Positions 7,641-13,936 are shown, counted from the stretch's first letter. The stretch is DNA of 13,936 nucleotides from Candidatus Rifleibacteriota bacterium (GCA_017526725.1 JAFXRA010000036.1:1-13936); one strand, 5' to 3'. The notes: generated by a model not told the origin, from the sequence alone. Translations and numbers: made by a program.

Positions 7641-8252
7641 ATGCCAGAAGAAAAAAACAAAAACAACCAAAACATTCAGAATACTGCTAATCCCAATCCA
7701 AAGCCTGATTCTGTCCCAAAGACAGTAGAAAACCAAAATTCAGAATCTACTGAAAAAAATAATCAGGATGAAAAAGAACCAACCTTAGCAGAAGATTTTG
7801 AAGCGCTAAAAAATATGAATCTGTTGAAAAATACTATGATTAGAATGCAGTATGGCAGATACCCGAATAAAAAAATAGAAGGTATTCTTCAGAGAAGAAT
7901 GGATTTAGATGCTTCTCAATATCAGGGTCCTCAAATCGTAAGTATGATTATTACTATTATGGCCATGTTTTTCTTCTGCACATTTACTTATGTAATAATC
8001 TGGCTCCTAACCAGCCAATTAAATCTGCCGGGAATAAAAGAAACTGCTTCAATGGTTCTATCAACACTATTTCTAGGCAGTTGTGGTTTTGCTCTTTTCA
8101 ATTACATCTCCGTTCCCGATGAAAAAAAGCTTAAAGCAGCAATCAAAGAAAGAATGGATGAATTAGAAAAAGAATTGAATTCCAGCCCAAACGAAAATGA
8201 CAAAAATAACACTGAAAAACAAAGTAAAACAGATAATAACACTGCTAAGTGA
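7641..8252 (+). CDS. Hypothetical membrane protein with two transmembrane helices
   Basis: Protein of 203 aa that I do not recognise. Residues 1-48 are low-complexity, rich in Asn, Lys, Glu and Pro and probably disordered. Residues 50-95 are a charged helical stretch. Two hydrophobic segments (about 99-124 and 134-158) are joined by a short loop, making a helical hairpin in the membrane. Residues 160-203 are a charged, coiled-coil-like tail (EKKLKAAIKERMDELEKEL) ending in another Asn/Lys-rich stretch. There is no signal peptide and no catalytic motif. The -10 box directly before the ATG and the lack of a ribosome binding site point to leaderless translation. Its 3' end overlaps nth by 56 bp in another frame, so the two are likely co-transcribed; a link to DNA repair is not implied. 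Confidence 0.7.
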   Translation: MPEEKNKNNQNIQNTANPNPKPDSVPKTVENQNSESTEKNNQDEKEPTLAEDFEALKNMNLLKNTMIRMQYGRYPNKKIEGILQRRMDLDASQYQGPQIVSMIITIMAMFFFCTFTYVIIWLLTSQLNLPGIKETASMVLSTLFLGSCGFALFNYISVPDEKKLKAAIKERMDELEKELNSSPNENDKNNTEKQSKTDNNTAK

Positions 8253-8841
8253 AAAATACCCTGAACCTAAGTGCGCTTTAGACCATATGACACCTTGGGA
8301 ATTACTTGTAGCAACAATATTATCTGCTCAATGCACAGACAAAAGAGTAAACATGATTACACCTGCTTTATTTAAAAGATATCCAACTATAAAATCTTTT
8401 GCTGAAGCAGATATAACAGAATTAGAGAAATATATTCATTCTGCTGGTTTCTATCACAATAAAGCCAAGAATATAATCAACTGTGCAAAAGAATTATTAA
8501 ATCAATTTAACGCAGAATTACCCCAAAATATTGATGACTTAACAAAACTTCCAGGAGTAGGCAGAAAAACAGCCAACGTATTATTAGGAAATGCTTTTGG
8601 GAAAAACGAAGGTATAGTTGTAGATACTCATGTTTCCAGATTGTCGCAAAAAATAGGTTTAACCAAAGAATCCGATCCAGAAAAAATAGAAAAAGATTTA
8701 ATGAAAATAGTAGAAAAAAAACATTGGACCGATTTTTCTCACTGGCTGATTTTACATGGAAGGGAAACCTGTATAGCAAGACGACCCAAATGTGGTGAAT
8801 GTATTATCTCTACTCTCTGCGAGAGACTGTGCAATAACTAA
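8197..8841 (+). CDS. nth: Endonuclease III (DNA glycosylase/AP lyase)
   Basis: Base-excision repair enzyme of 214 aa that removes oxidised pyrimidines and cleaves the abasic site. Visible features: the helix-hairpin-helix LPGVGRKTANVLL (118-130) with catalytic Lys124, catalytic Asp143 in VVDTHVSRL, HWLILHGR (182-189), and a [4Fe-4S] cluster motif C-x6-C-x2-C-x5-C (Cys192, 199, 202, 208). Length matches the E. coli and Bacillus enzymes (about 211-219 aa), which supports the ATG at 8197 even though it lies 56 bp inside the upstream gene. That gene's coding sequence must therefore carry any ribosome binding site. The gene converges on rplL, with a shared terminator between them. Confidence 0.95.
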   Translation: MTKITLKNKVKQIITLLSEKYPEPKCALDHMTPWELLVATILSAQCTDKRVNMITPALFKRYPTIKSFAEADITELEKYIHSAGFYHNKAKNIINCAKELLNQFNAELPQNIDDLTKLPGVGRKTANVLLGNAFGKNEGIVVDTHVSRLSQKIGLTKESDPEKIEKDLMKIVEKKHWTDFSHWLILHGRETCIARRPKCGECIISTLCERLCNN

Positions 8842-8990
8842 GTTTTTATTGTAGTTGGTTTTTATAGTAATTATTGTTTTATCGTTAGTCTCAAAGCGAA
8901 CAAATATTATTCATTTTCTATGTTGTGCTAAGGCAAAACAACAAAAACAAAAGAAACGTTAGTTTCTAAAAACCAAATACAATAACAACT
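8841..8990. repeat. Imperfect inverted repeat, arms are copies B and C of the dispersed motif
   Basis: The arm at 8841-8864 begins at the last base of the nth stop codon. It matches the reverse complement of 8967-8990 at 22 of 24 bases (core TTGGTTTTTA), and matches 33-56 at 22 of 24. Between the arms is AT-rich sequence with a small hairpin near 8922-8942 (GTTGT with ACAAC). The 150-bp unit has no reading frame. It could be a decayed MITE or an intergenic structured repeat. Confidence 0.55.
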
Positions 8991-8996
8991 AAAAAT

Positions 8997-9028
8997 AAAA
9001 AACCTCGTAAGTTATTACGAGGTTTTTT
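8997..9028. terminator. Bidirectional terminator between nth and rplL
   Basis: The stem CCTCGTAA (9003-9010) pairs perfectly with TTACGAGG (9015-9022) around a GTTA loop. Runs of six A and six T flank it, so transcripts from either strand end in a U tract. It sits 13 bp past the rplL stop codon and ends the ribosomal-protein operon; it can also end the nth transcript. Confidence 0.93.
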
Positions 9029-9041
9029 ATTTTTAAACGAA

Positions 9042-9404
9042 TTACTTCAAAGTTACCTTAGCACCGGCATCTTCAAGTTTCTTCTTCATAGCTTCAGCGT
9101 CAGCTTTAGTGAGGCCTTCTTTTACAGTCTTAGGAACGCCGTCAACAAGTTCCTTAGCTTCTTTGAGACCAAGGCCAGTCAATTCACGAACAGCCTTAAT
9201 AACGTTGATCTTGTTGGTACCATTGCTTTCAAGAACTACATCAAATTCATCCTTTTCAGCAGCAGCAGCTGCTGGGCCAGCAGCAGCAACCATAACAGGT
9301 GCATTAGCAGTAACATCAAATTTTTCTTCAATAGCTTTAACTAAATCAGAAAGTTCAAGAACGGTCATCTTTTCGATGGCTTCAAGAATCTGGTCTTTAT
9401 TCAT
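9042..9404 (-). CDS. rplL: Ribosomal protein bL12 (L7/L12)
   Basis: Stalk protein of the large ribosomal subunit, 120 aa, which recruits and activates translational GTPases. The N-terminal dimerisation helices (1-30) bind L10, the Ala/Pro/Gly-rich hinge covers about 38-50, and the globular C-terminal domain (52-120) has the conserved stretch [25 protein letters not shown] good Shine-Dalgarno (AAAGGAGA) lies before the ATG. It follows rplJ after 43 bp, and the two products form the L10(L12)n stalk complex. It is the last gene of the operon; rpoB is not downstream. Confidence 0.98.
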   Translation of the reverse strand: MNKDQILEAIEKMTVLELSDLVKAIEEKFDVTANAPVMVAAAGPAAAAAEKDEFDVVLESNGTNKINVIKAVRELTGLGLKEAKELVDGVPKTVKEGLTKADAEAMKKKLEDAGAKVTLK

Positions 9405-9447
9405 TGTAAAATCTCCTTTAAATAAGTGTTAGTAGAGAAATAATAAA

Positions 9448-9966
9448 TTATGCAGCAGGAGCTTCGGCTGGTGCAGCGCCTTCTTCTCTCTTTTTGCGAA
9501 GAGCGTCGATAACACATGCAAACTTGCGGATTGGACCCTGAACTGCAGAAGCAAGCATTGTATACAATTCTTTCTTGCCAGGTACTTTGGACAATGCAGT
9601 GAGTTTTGCTACATCAAGAACTTCACCATCCATAAAACCGGCCTTGAAAGTGAATTTCTTAGCCTTATCAGCAAAAGCAAACAAAGCTTTTACTGGAGCG
9701 ATTGGATCATCATAACCAAAAGTAACAGCGGTGTTACCTTTAACTGATTTTTCCAATTCAGCCATTGGTGTATCATGAAAAGCGCGGCAGAGGAGAGTAT
9801 TCTTTACAACGCGGATTTCAGAACCAGTTTCACGAACTGCTTTTCTGAGAGCGGTCATATCAGAAACTTGAACGCCTTCACAGTTAGCCAATACGACTAC
9901 CTGAGCTTTACCGATTTTTTCCTGAAATTCTTTTACGTAAGCTTCTTTTTTGGATAAATCTTTCAT
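9448..9966 (-). CDS. rplJ: Ribosomal protein uL10
   Basis: Base of the ribosomal stalk, 172 aa. The N-terminal half binds 23S rRNA and the C-terminal helix binds L7/L12 dimers. Conserved segments include MTALRKAVRETGSEIRVVKNTLL (about 37-59) and GNTAVTFGYDDP (77-88); the tail ends in an Ala/Pro-rich stretch. The start is fixed by the ATG at 9964-9966 (protein begins MKDLSKKEAYV), which has a strong Shine-Dalgarno, AAGGAGGAGGTGA, just upstream. An open in-frame extension to 10077 runs back through the attenuator hairpin and is not coding. Expression is probably under feedback control by L10(L12)n through the leader at 10051-10114 and the terminator at 9994-10029. Confidence 0.97.
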   Translation of the reverse strand: MKDLSKKEAYVKEFQEKIGKAQVVVLANCEGVQVSDMTALRKAVRETGSEIRVVKNTLLCRAFHDTPMAELEKSVKGNTAVTFGYDDPIAPVKALFAFADKAKKFTFKAGFMDGEVLDVAKLTALSKVPGKKELYTMLASAVQGPIRKFACVIDALRKKREEGAAPAEAPAA

Positions 9967-9993
9967 GTCTTCACCTCCTCCTTCGTGAGGAAT

Positions 9994-10029
9994 AAAAAAC
10001 CGTTTTCGGCACGAGACCGAAAACGGTTT
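9994..10029 (-). terminator. Attenuator terminator in the rplJ leader
   Basis: A 13-bp perfect stem (9997-10009 with 10017-10029; core CCGTTTTCGG and CCGAAAACGG) with a 7-nt loop is followed on the minus strand by TTTTTT. It ends only about a dozen bases before the rplJ Shine-Dalgarno. A terminator placed between a leader and its gene marks conditional termination, not an operon end. Confidence 0.92.
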
Positions 10030-10050
10030 GATATCAATAATATCTAACGA

Positions 10051-10114
10051 TTTTCCAGTCTCGGCAGGGAGGTTCATAAAGAACCAATTATCAAGACCTG
10101 CGGTCTTAGACCAG
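10051..10114 (-). promoter_or_regulatory. L10 leader (autoregulatory RNA) with antiterminator segment
   Basis: The minus-strand RNA between rplA and rplJ carries the hallmarks of the L10 leader family. CGCAGG (10096-10101) faces CCTGCCGAGA (10059-10068), a hairpin GGTTC-TTTAT-GAACC lies at 10071-10085, and CTGGTCT (10108-10114) can close with AGACTGG (10055-10061) using G-U pairs. In the known family L10(L12)n binds this kink-turn fold. The 3' segment CGAGACTGGAAAA (10051-10063) can instead pair with TTTTCGGTCTCG (10012-10023), the 5' arm of the attenuator: 12 pairs with one G-U and one bulged G. That is an antiterminator. Bound L10 would free the terminator to form. Confidence 0.85.
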
Positions 10115-10131
10115 TTATGTCAAAGACAAAA

Positions 10132-10839
10132 TCACTTGTCGGATTCGGTCTTTGCTTCGCTTAAATCTAGATCGTAACCAGGACCCATAGTAGAGCTGAG
10201 TGTTACACCTTTGATGTAAGTACCCTTTGCTCCAGATGGCTTAGCTTTATTAATCGCTTGAAAGAAGGCTAGGAAATTTTCTTTGAGCTTTTTGGCTTCA
10301 AATGAAGCTTTTCCTATAGATGAATGAATGATACCTGCTTTTTCAACACGATACTGAAGTTTACCAGCTTTTAATTCGCCAATAACTTTAGCAACATCCA
10401 TAGTAACAGTACCAACTTTTGGGTTTGGCATTAAGTTACGTGGACCAAGTATTCTACCTAACTTACCAACATATCTCATCATGTCGGGTGTTGCTACTGC
10501 GGCATCAAAATCAGTCCAGCCTCCTTCGATTTTGGCTACTAAATCTTCTGAGCCAACGAAGTCTGCTCCAGCTGCCTGTGCTTCCTGTGCTTTTGGACCA
10601 ACGGCGAATACAACTACACGAGTAGTCTTACCAGTTCCGTGTGGTAATACACAGCTACCGCGCAACTGCTGATCTGCATATTTTGGATCAAGACCAGTGC
10701 GAACGGCTACGTCGACTGATTCGTCAAACTTAGCGGTGGCAGTCTTTTTAACTCTTTCAAATGCTTCGTCCAACGGATATAATTTGAGATGGACTAAGTC
10801 TTTCTTTGCTTCGTTAAATCTTTTAGAGTGTTTCGGCAT
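10132..10839 (-). CDS. rplA: Ribosomal protein uL1
   Basis: Large-subunit protein of the L1 stalk, 235 aa, which helps move deacylated tRNA out of the E site and in many bacteria represses its own mRNA. Conserved blocks include the N-terminal [13 protein letters not shown], the segment [16 protein letters not shown] (64-79), [20 protein letters not shown] (127-146) and [16 protein letters not shown] (about 206-221). Length is standard. The ATG is preceded by a strong AAGGAGG. It follows rplK after 53 bp, and an unusual hairpin lies in that gap. Confidence 0.98.
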   Translation of the reverse strand: MPKHSKRFNEAKKDLVHLKLYPLDEAFERVKKTATAKFDESVDVAVRTGLDPKYADQQLRGSCVLPHGTGKTTRVVVFAVGPKAQEAQAAGADFVGSEDLVAKIEGGWTDFDAAVATPDMMRYVGKLGRILGPRNLMPNPKVGTVTMDVAKVIGELKAGKLQYRVEKAGIIHSSIGKASFEAKKLKENFLAFFQAINKAKPSGAKGTYIKGVTLSSTMGPGYDLDLSEAKTESDK

Positions 10840-10869
10840 AATTTTCTTCCTCCTTTCTTTGAGGATGCG

Positions 10870-10888
10870 TTACTTTACCATAAAGTAA
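10870..10888 (-). other. Perfect hairpin in the rplK-rplA gap
   Basis: TTACTTTA (10870-10877) and TAAAGTAA (10881-10888) are an 8-bp perfect inverted repeat with a 3-nt spacer, starting 5 bp past the rplK stop codon. No U tract follows on the minus strand, so it is not an intrinsic terminator. It could be an RNA-processing or stability element. Confidence 0.4.
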
Positions 10889-10892
10889 GTAA

Positions 10893-11318
10893 TTAGTCAA
10901 CTACTTCCATACCCATGCTGCGGGCTGTGCCCTTAACAACATTCATTGCTGCTTCCAAAGATGCTGCAGTGAGATCTGGCATTTTCTTTTCAGCAATTTC
11001 TTTAATCTGGGCCATAGTGACCTTACCGACTTTATTGCGACCAGGTGTCTGGTTGCCTTTTGCGATACCAGCTGCTTTCTTAAGTAAGAATGCTACAGGC
11101 GGAGTTTTGGTGATGAAGGTGTAAGATCTGTCTGCATAAACAGAAATTTCAACCGGAATTATTGCATCGCCTTCTTTTGCCGTCTTATAGTTGAAGTTCT
11201 TACAAAAGTCCATGATGTTAACACCATGCTGACCAAGAGCTGGACCAACTGGAGGAGCCGGATTTGCTTTACCGGCAGGAATCTGTAATTTTACAACAGC
11301 TACTAATTTCTTGGCCAT
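10893..11318 (-). CDS. rplK: Ribosomal protein uL11
   Basis: Protein of 141 aa at the GTPase-associated centre, binding 23S rRNA together with the L10 stalk base. Family features: the N-terminal Pro/Gly-rich region with [19 protein letters not shown] (21-39) and the C-terminal rRNA-binding domain with [19 protein letters not shown] (91-109) and [10 protein letters not shown] (130-139). Length is that of the E. coli protein. An AAGGAG lies about 11 nt before the ATG, slightly further than usual. It follows nusG after 46 bp in the standard nusG-rplK-rplA order. Confidence 0.98.
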   Translation of the reverse strand: MAKKLVAVVKLQIPAGKANPAPPVGPALGQHGVNIMDFCKNFNYKTAKEGDAIIPVEISVYADRSYTFITKTPPVAFLLKKAAGIAKGNQTPGRNKVGKVTMAQIKEIAEKKMPDLTAASLEAAMNVVKGTARSMGMEVVD

Positions 11319-11364
11319 AATATTTAAAACTCCTTAACTAAGAACGATGTCTTCTTGTATAAAA

Positions 11365-11910
11365 TCAAGCTTCTTCAAGCTGAATGAGATCAACTTCTAT
11401 CGCAGTATCGCGACCGAAAATGTAGACAAGCACTTTGGCCTTGCGCTTTTCCTGATTGATCTCTTTAATAACGCCGACAAAGTCAGAGAACGGACCACCG
11501 ATAATCTTAACATTCTGCCCTTCAGTGAAACCTATCGGAGTCATTGCGGCAGAACGCTGAGGACCGATACCAGCAGCTCTAAGAATGTTCTGAACTTCTT
11601 TATCATGCAATGGGGTTGGTTTGTTTCCAAGTCCAACGAAACCTGTAACACCTGGTGTATTCTTTACAACAGTCCAAGTTTCATCGTCCATATCCATCTG
11701 AACTAAAACATAACCAGGATAAACCTTGCGTGATTTGGTAGTTCTTTCACCGTCTTGAACTCTTTCAGAGCTTTCTTCAGGTACTAATACCTGCAAAATG
11801 CTTTCCTTTTTACCTAAAAGTTCAACACGATTTTCAAGGTTCTTCTTAACTTTGTATTCAGAACCAGAGTTTGTATGGATTACATACCATTTTGCTTTTA
11901 AAATATCCAC
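11365..11910 (-). CDS. nusG: Transcription termination/antitermination protein NusG
   Basis: RNA polymerase-associated elongation factor of 181 aa. The NGN domain (about 6-115) contains KWYVIHTNSGSEYKVKKNL (7-25) and RKVYPGYVLVQM (61-72), and the KOW domain (about 128-180) contains GFTEGQNVKIIGGPFSDFVGVI (127-148). NusG modulates pausing and couples transcription to Rho or to ribosomes. The start is GTG at 11908-11910; no ATG lies between it and the conserved KWYV, and an AAGG sits 7 nt upstream at the very end of secE, nine bp separating the two genes. In Bacillus, NusG also takes part in L10-leader attenuation, so it may act on the rplJ leader here (inference). Confidence 0.97.
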   Translation of the reverse strand: MDILKAKWYVIHTNSGSEYKVKKNLENRVELLGKKESILQVLVPEESSERVQDGERTTKSRKVYPGYVLVQMDMDDETWTVVKNTPGVTGFVGLGNKPTPLHDKEVQNILRAAGIGPQRSAAMTPIGFTEGQNVKIIGGPFSDFVGVIKEINQEKRKAKVLVYIFGRDTAIEVDLIQLEEA

Positions 11911-11919
11911 AGTTAAACC

Positions 11920-12195
11920 TTATCCAATCCCAGGAGTTCCACCAGTCATGATGGCCTTAACAATGCCTGTTAAAATGTGATCCATCAGACCAATAAACAG
12001 ACCTAGTGCAATAGATGAAATAATAACAACTTTTGTTGCTATTTTAACATTTTCAAAAGTCGGCCATGTAACACGGCCATTATTTGGTCTTACTTCAATC
12101 CAAACTTCACGCAGGAACTGACAAGTGTCTTTCCACCAAGCAACAACTGGATTATTGCTAGTTTTAACTTCTGATTTTTCGACTTCAGTACTCAT
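11920..12195 (-). CDS. secE: Preprotein translocase subunit SecE
   Basis: Small essential subunit of the SecYEG channel, 91 aa. A charged N-terminal tail (1-17) leads to an amphipathic helix on the cytoplasmic face (about 21-35), the conserved hinge RVTWPTFENV (41-50; family consensus is near KVTWPSREE) and one transmembrane segment (about 53-76). This is the single-helix form found in most bacteria, not the three-helix form of E. coli. AGAGGG lies just before the ATG. It follows tRNA-Trp by 32 bp and is almost joined to nusG, the usual order. Confidence 0.95.
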   Translation of the reverse strand: MSTEVEKSEVKTSNNPVVAWWKDTCQFLREVWIEVRPNNGRVTWPTFENVKIATKVVIISSIALGLFIGLMDHILTGIVKAIMTGGTPGIG

Positions 12196-12227
12196 TTAAC
12201 CCTCTTTTCGGTTGAGGTGTGATCAAT

Positions 12228-12300
12228 CAGGCCAAGAGGGAGTCGAACCCCCAACCCCCGGTTTTGGAGACCGGTGCTCTGCCAATTGAGCTATTGGCCT
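12228..12300 (-). tRNA. trnW: tRNA-Trp (anticodon CCA)
   Basis: A 73-nt cloverleaf can be drawn by hand. The acceptor arms AGGCCAA and TTGGCCT pair fully. The D stem is GCTC/GAGC and the anticodon stem CCGGT/ACCGG encloses loop CTCCAAA with anticodon CCA. The T stem GGGGG/CCCTC (one G-U) has loop TTCGACT. The discriminator is G, normal for tRNA-Trp, and CCA is not encoded. A tRNA-Trp gene between rpmG and secE is a known arrangement in many bacteria. Confidence 0.97.
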
Positions 12301-12327
12301 AAACCTAATTGCTAACAGTCCCTACAA

Positions 12328-12477
12328 TTACTTACCTTCTTTGTGAAGGGTGTGCTTGCGTTCGGCTGAACAATATTTCATTAGTTCAATACGATCGGGA
12401 TTGTTACGCTTGTTCTTCATTGACATGTAGTTTTTGCGCTTGCAACTGCTGCAAACCAATGTAATTTTTTCACGCAT
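12328..12477 (-). CDS. rpmG: Ribosomal protein bL33
   Basis: Small large-subunit protein of 49 aa located near the E site. It begins [17 protein letters not shown], and [15 protein letters not shown] followed by RKHTLHKE is characteristic. The ATG at 12475-12477 is chosen because GAGG lies seven bases upstream; an in-frame extension to 12555 would run through terminator hairpins and is not real. Only three of the four zinc-ribbon cysteines remain (Cys9, Cys12, Cys36): the position of the fourth is Glu39 in YCSAE. The gene starts only about 15 bp after a strong terminator. Confidence 0.95.
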   Translation of the reverse strand: MREKITLVCSSCKRKNYMSMKNKRNNPDRIELMKYCSAERKHTLHKEGK

Positions 12478-12492
12478 AACATTACCTCGCTT

Positions 12493-12516
12493 AAAAAAGC
12501 CGACTTTGTCGGCTTT
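12493..12516 (-). terminator. Second tandem terminator, just before rpmG
   Basis: The 9-bp perfect stem AAAGCCGAC / GTCGGCTTT (12496-12504 with 12508-12516) has a 3-nt loop and is followed on the minus strand by a six-T tract. It ends about 15 bp before the rpmG ATG. Confidence 0.88.
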
Positions 12517-12522
12517 AAACAC

Positions 12523-12552
12523 AAAAAGGTGGGACGGGGTTCGCCCCACCTT
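12523..12552 (-). terminator. First tandem terminator, after tuf
   Basis: On the minus strand AAGGTGGG (12545-12552) pairs with CCCACCTT (12526-12533), and TTTTTG follows. A competing inner hairpin GGGG-CGAA-CCCC (12536-12547) shares bases with it. It starts 19 bp after the tuf stop codon. Confidence 0.85.
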
Positions 12553-12571
12553 CACTTACAACAATTTCAGA

Positions 12572-13762
12572 TTATTCAATAACCTTAGTAACAACACCAG
12601 CGCCTACTGTGTGGCCGCCTTCACGGATAGCGAAGCGTAAGCCTTCTTCACAAGCGATTGGTGTAATAAGTTCGCACTGGAACTTAGCATGGTCACCAGG
12701 CATTACAAGTTCCTGACCTTCGCCAAGAGTTACAACGCCAGTAACGTCTGTAGTTCTGAAGTAGAACTGTGGTCTGTAACCAGACAAGAATCTAGTATGG
12801 CGTCCACCTTCTTCTTTAGTAAGAATGTAAACTTCAGCCATGAATTTCTTGTGAGGATGAATGCTACCTGGTTTAGCAAGAACCATACCGCGTTCAACAT
12901 CTTTCTTTTCAATACCTCTGAGAAGAACACCGATATTGTCGCCAGCCTGACCCTGATCAAGAAGCTTTCTGAACATTTCAACGCCAGTAACTGTGGTTTC
13001 ACGAGTTTCTTTAATACCAACGATTTCAACCTTATCGCCAACTTTTACGATACCACGTTCAACACGGCCAGTAACAACAGTACCACGACCAGTGATTGTG
13101 AATACGTCTTCGATTGGGAGTAAGAATGGCTTATCGATAGCACGTTCTGGTTCTGGAATGTAAGTATCAAGAGCATTCAAGAGTTCTTTGATTGGTTCTG
13201 CAGCAGGACCTTTACCTTCTGCAAGACGAGCCTGTTCAGCTGAACCACGGATAACTGGAATTTCATCGCCTGGGAATTCATACTTGCTGAGAAGTTCACG
13301 TACTTCCATTTCAACAAGGTCAAGAAGTTCTGCATCATCAACAAGGTCAGTCTTGTTCATGAAAACAATGATTCTAGGAACACCAACCTGGCGAGCCAAG
13401 AGGATGTGTTCACGAGTCTGGGGCATTGGACCATCAGTAGCGGCAACAACAAGAATTGCACCGTCCATCTGAGCTGCACCAGTAATCATATTTTTTACAT
13501 AGTCAGCGTGGCCGGGGCAGTCAACGTGTGCATAGTGTCTTGCATCTGTTTCGTATTCTACGTGTGCTGTAGAAATCGTAATACCTCTTTCCCTTTCTTC
13601 TGGTGCTTTATCAATATCAGCATAATCTTCAAATTGTGCATAACCCTTCTCAGATAATACCTTTGTAATAGCAGCAGTTAAAGTAGTTTTACCATGATCT
13701 ACGTGTCCAATAGTACCAATATTAACATGTGGTTTTGAACGATCAAATTTTTCTTTTGCCAT
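12572..13762 (-). CDS. tuf: Elongation factor Tu
   Basis: GTPase of 396 aa that brings aminoacyl-tRNA to the ribosome. All GTP-binding motifs are present: P-loop GHVDHGKT (19-26), switch II DCPGH (81-85) and NKTD (136-139, the base-recognition NKxD). Domains 2 and 3 follow, with [12 protein letters not shown] (about 230-241) and the C-terminal [15 protein letters not shown]. Length is the common bacterial one, without the insert seen in cyanobacteria and plastids. Shine-Dalgarno AGAGGAG precedes the ATG. It lies 74 bp after fusA and has its own predicted promoter in that gap, so it can be transcribed apart from the str operon. Confidence 0.99.
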   Translation of the reverse strand: MAKEKFDRSKPHVNIGTIGHVDHGKTTLTAAITKVLSEKGYAQFEDYADIDKAPEERERGITISTAHVEYETDARHYAHVDCPGHADYVKNMITGAAQMDGAILVVAATDGPMPQTREHILLARQVGVPRIIVFMNKTDLVDDAELLDLVEMEVRELLSKYEFPGDEIPVIRGSAEQARLAEGKGPAAEPIKELLNALDTYIPEPERAIDKPFLLPIEDVFTITGRGTVVTGRVERGIVKVGDKVEIVGIKETRETTVTGVEMFRKLLDQGQAGDNIGVLLRGIEKKDVERGMVLAKPGSIHPHKKFMAEVYILTKEEGGRHTRFLSGYRPQFYFRTTDVTGVVTLGEGQELVMPGDHAKFQCELITPIACEEGLRFAIREGGHTVGAGVVTKVIE

Positions 13763-13798
13763 AAATATTTCTCCTCTCTTTCTTTACTTACATTTTAT

Positions 13799-13827
13799 AT
13801 TTTAGCAAATTTATTTTATTTTATCAA
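13799..13827 (-). promoter_or_regulatory. Strong promoter for tuf
   Basis: On the minus strand TTGATA (13822-13827) and TAAAAT (13799-13804) are separated by exactly 17 bp, and TG one base before the -10 box makes it an extended -10 promoter. The spacer is A/T-rich. Transcription would start about 30 bp before the tuf ATG. Confidence 0.7.
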
Positions 13828-13836
13828 GATATATGA

Positions 13837-13936
13837 TTAATTTCCACCATTTTTCTTAATAATCGCTTCAGCAATTGATTTAGGTACTTCCTCATAATTA
13901 TGAAGTTCCATAGTACAGTTACTTCTACCTTGTGTA
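13837..13936 (-). CDS. fusA: Elongation factor G, C-terminal end (partial)
   Basis: Only the last 32 residues are inside the window; the rest lies to the right. The peptide starts [18 protein letters not shown] and continues KSIAEAII, ending KKNGGN. This is the conserved end of EF-G domain V, the GTPase that drives translocation. Its position directly upstream of tuf is the standard str-operon order, which supports the call. Confidence 0.93.
   Translation of the reverse strand, partial: TQGRSNCTMELHNYEEVPKSIAEAIIKKNGGN

Noticed and set aside
9967..10077. N-terminal extension of L10 (open frame back to 10077)
   Set aside because: It runs through the attenuator hairpin and T tract and lacks a ribosome binding site; the ATG at 9964-9966 has a strong one and gives the normal protein start.
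11347..11706. Plus-strand open frame of 119 codons opposite nusG
   Set aside because: It is antisense to a certain gene and its composition follows from the nusG codons.
12478..12555. N-terminal extension of L33
   Set aside because: It covers both tandem terminator hairpins. The ATG at 12475-12477 gives the standard 49-aa protein.
12689..13123. Plus-strand open frame of 144 codons opposite tuf
   Set aside because: It is a shadow of the well-conserved tuf gene, without a ribosome binding site or recognisable domain.

Overview
The window is bacterial chromosome: AT-rich, genetic code 11, densely packed, Shine-Dalgarno sequences before most genes, and a ribosomal/translation cluster in a conserved bacterial order. 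I cannot assign a phylum from this sequence alone. EF-Tu lacks the insertion typical of cyanobacteria. The tRNA does not encode its CCA end. The fusion of a metallo-beta-lactamase fold with cyclic-nucleotide-binding domains, and the YqgF-like RNase H-fold protein, recall little-studied uncultured phyla, but that is only an impression.

Layout. (1) Positions 1-351 hold no gene. They contain heptamer repeats at the window edge, one copy of a dispersed AT-rich motif, a 180-bp MITE-like inverted-repeat element and the terminator of the next gene. (2) Positions 352-7522, all on the minus strand, hold a phospho-sugar mutase with its own promoter. Upstream of it is a tightly coupled four-gene operon: MBL-fold/cyclic-nucleotide-binding protein, ADP-ribosylglycohydrolase, YqgF/RuvC-like protein, and a GT-C-type membrane glycosyltransferase. 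(3) Positions 7523-7640 are a divergent promoter region. (4) Positions 7641-8841 (plus strand) hold a small two-helix membrane protein, probably made from a leaderless mRNA, overlapping nth (endonuclease III). (5) Positions 8842-9041 hold an imperfect 150-bp inverted repeat and a shared convergent terminator. (6) Positions 9042-13936 (minus strand) hold fusA (3' end), tuf, two tandem terminators, rpmG, tRNA-Trp, secE, nusG, rplK, rplA, an L10 leader/attenuator, rplJ and rplL.

How the parts work together. Region 6 supplies elongation factors, ribosomal stalk and L1/L11 proteins, the SecE translocon subunit and NusG. Its rplA-rplJ gap carries a complete L10-dependent attenuation switch, with leader fold, antiterminator pairing and terminator all readable. 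The usual rpoB-rpoC genes do not follow rplL; the cluster ends at a terminator facing nth. The four-gene operon is the least explained part. It links a putative cyclic-nucleotide-gated hydrolase to removal of ADP-ribose, an RNase H-fold protein and an envelope glycosyltransferase, and I have not assigned it a joint function.
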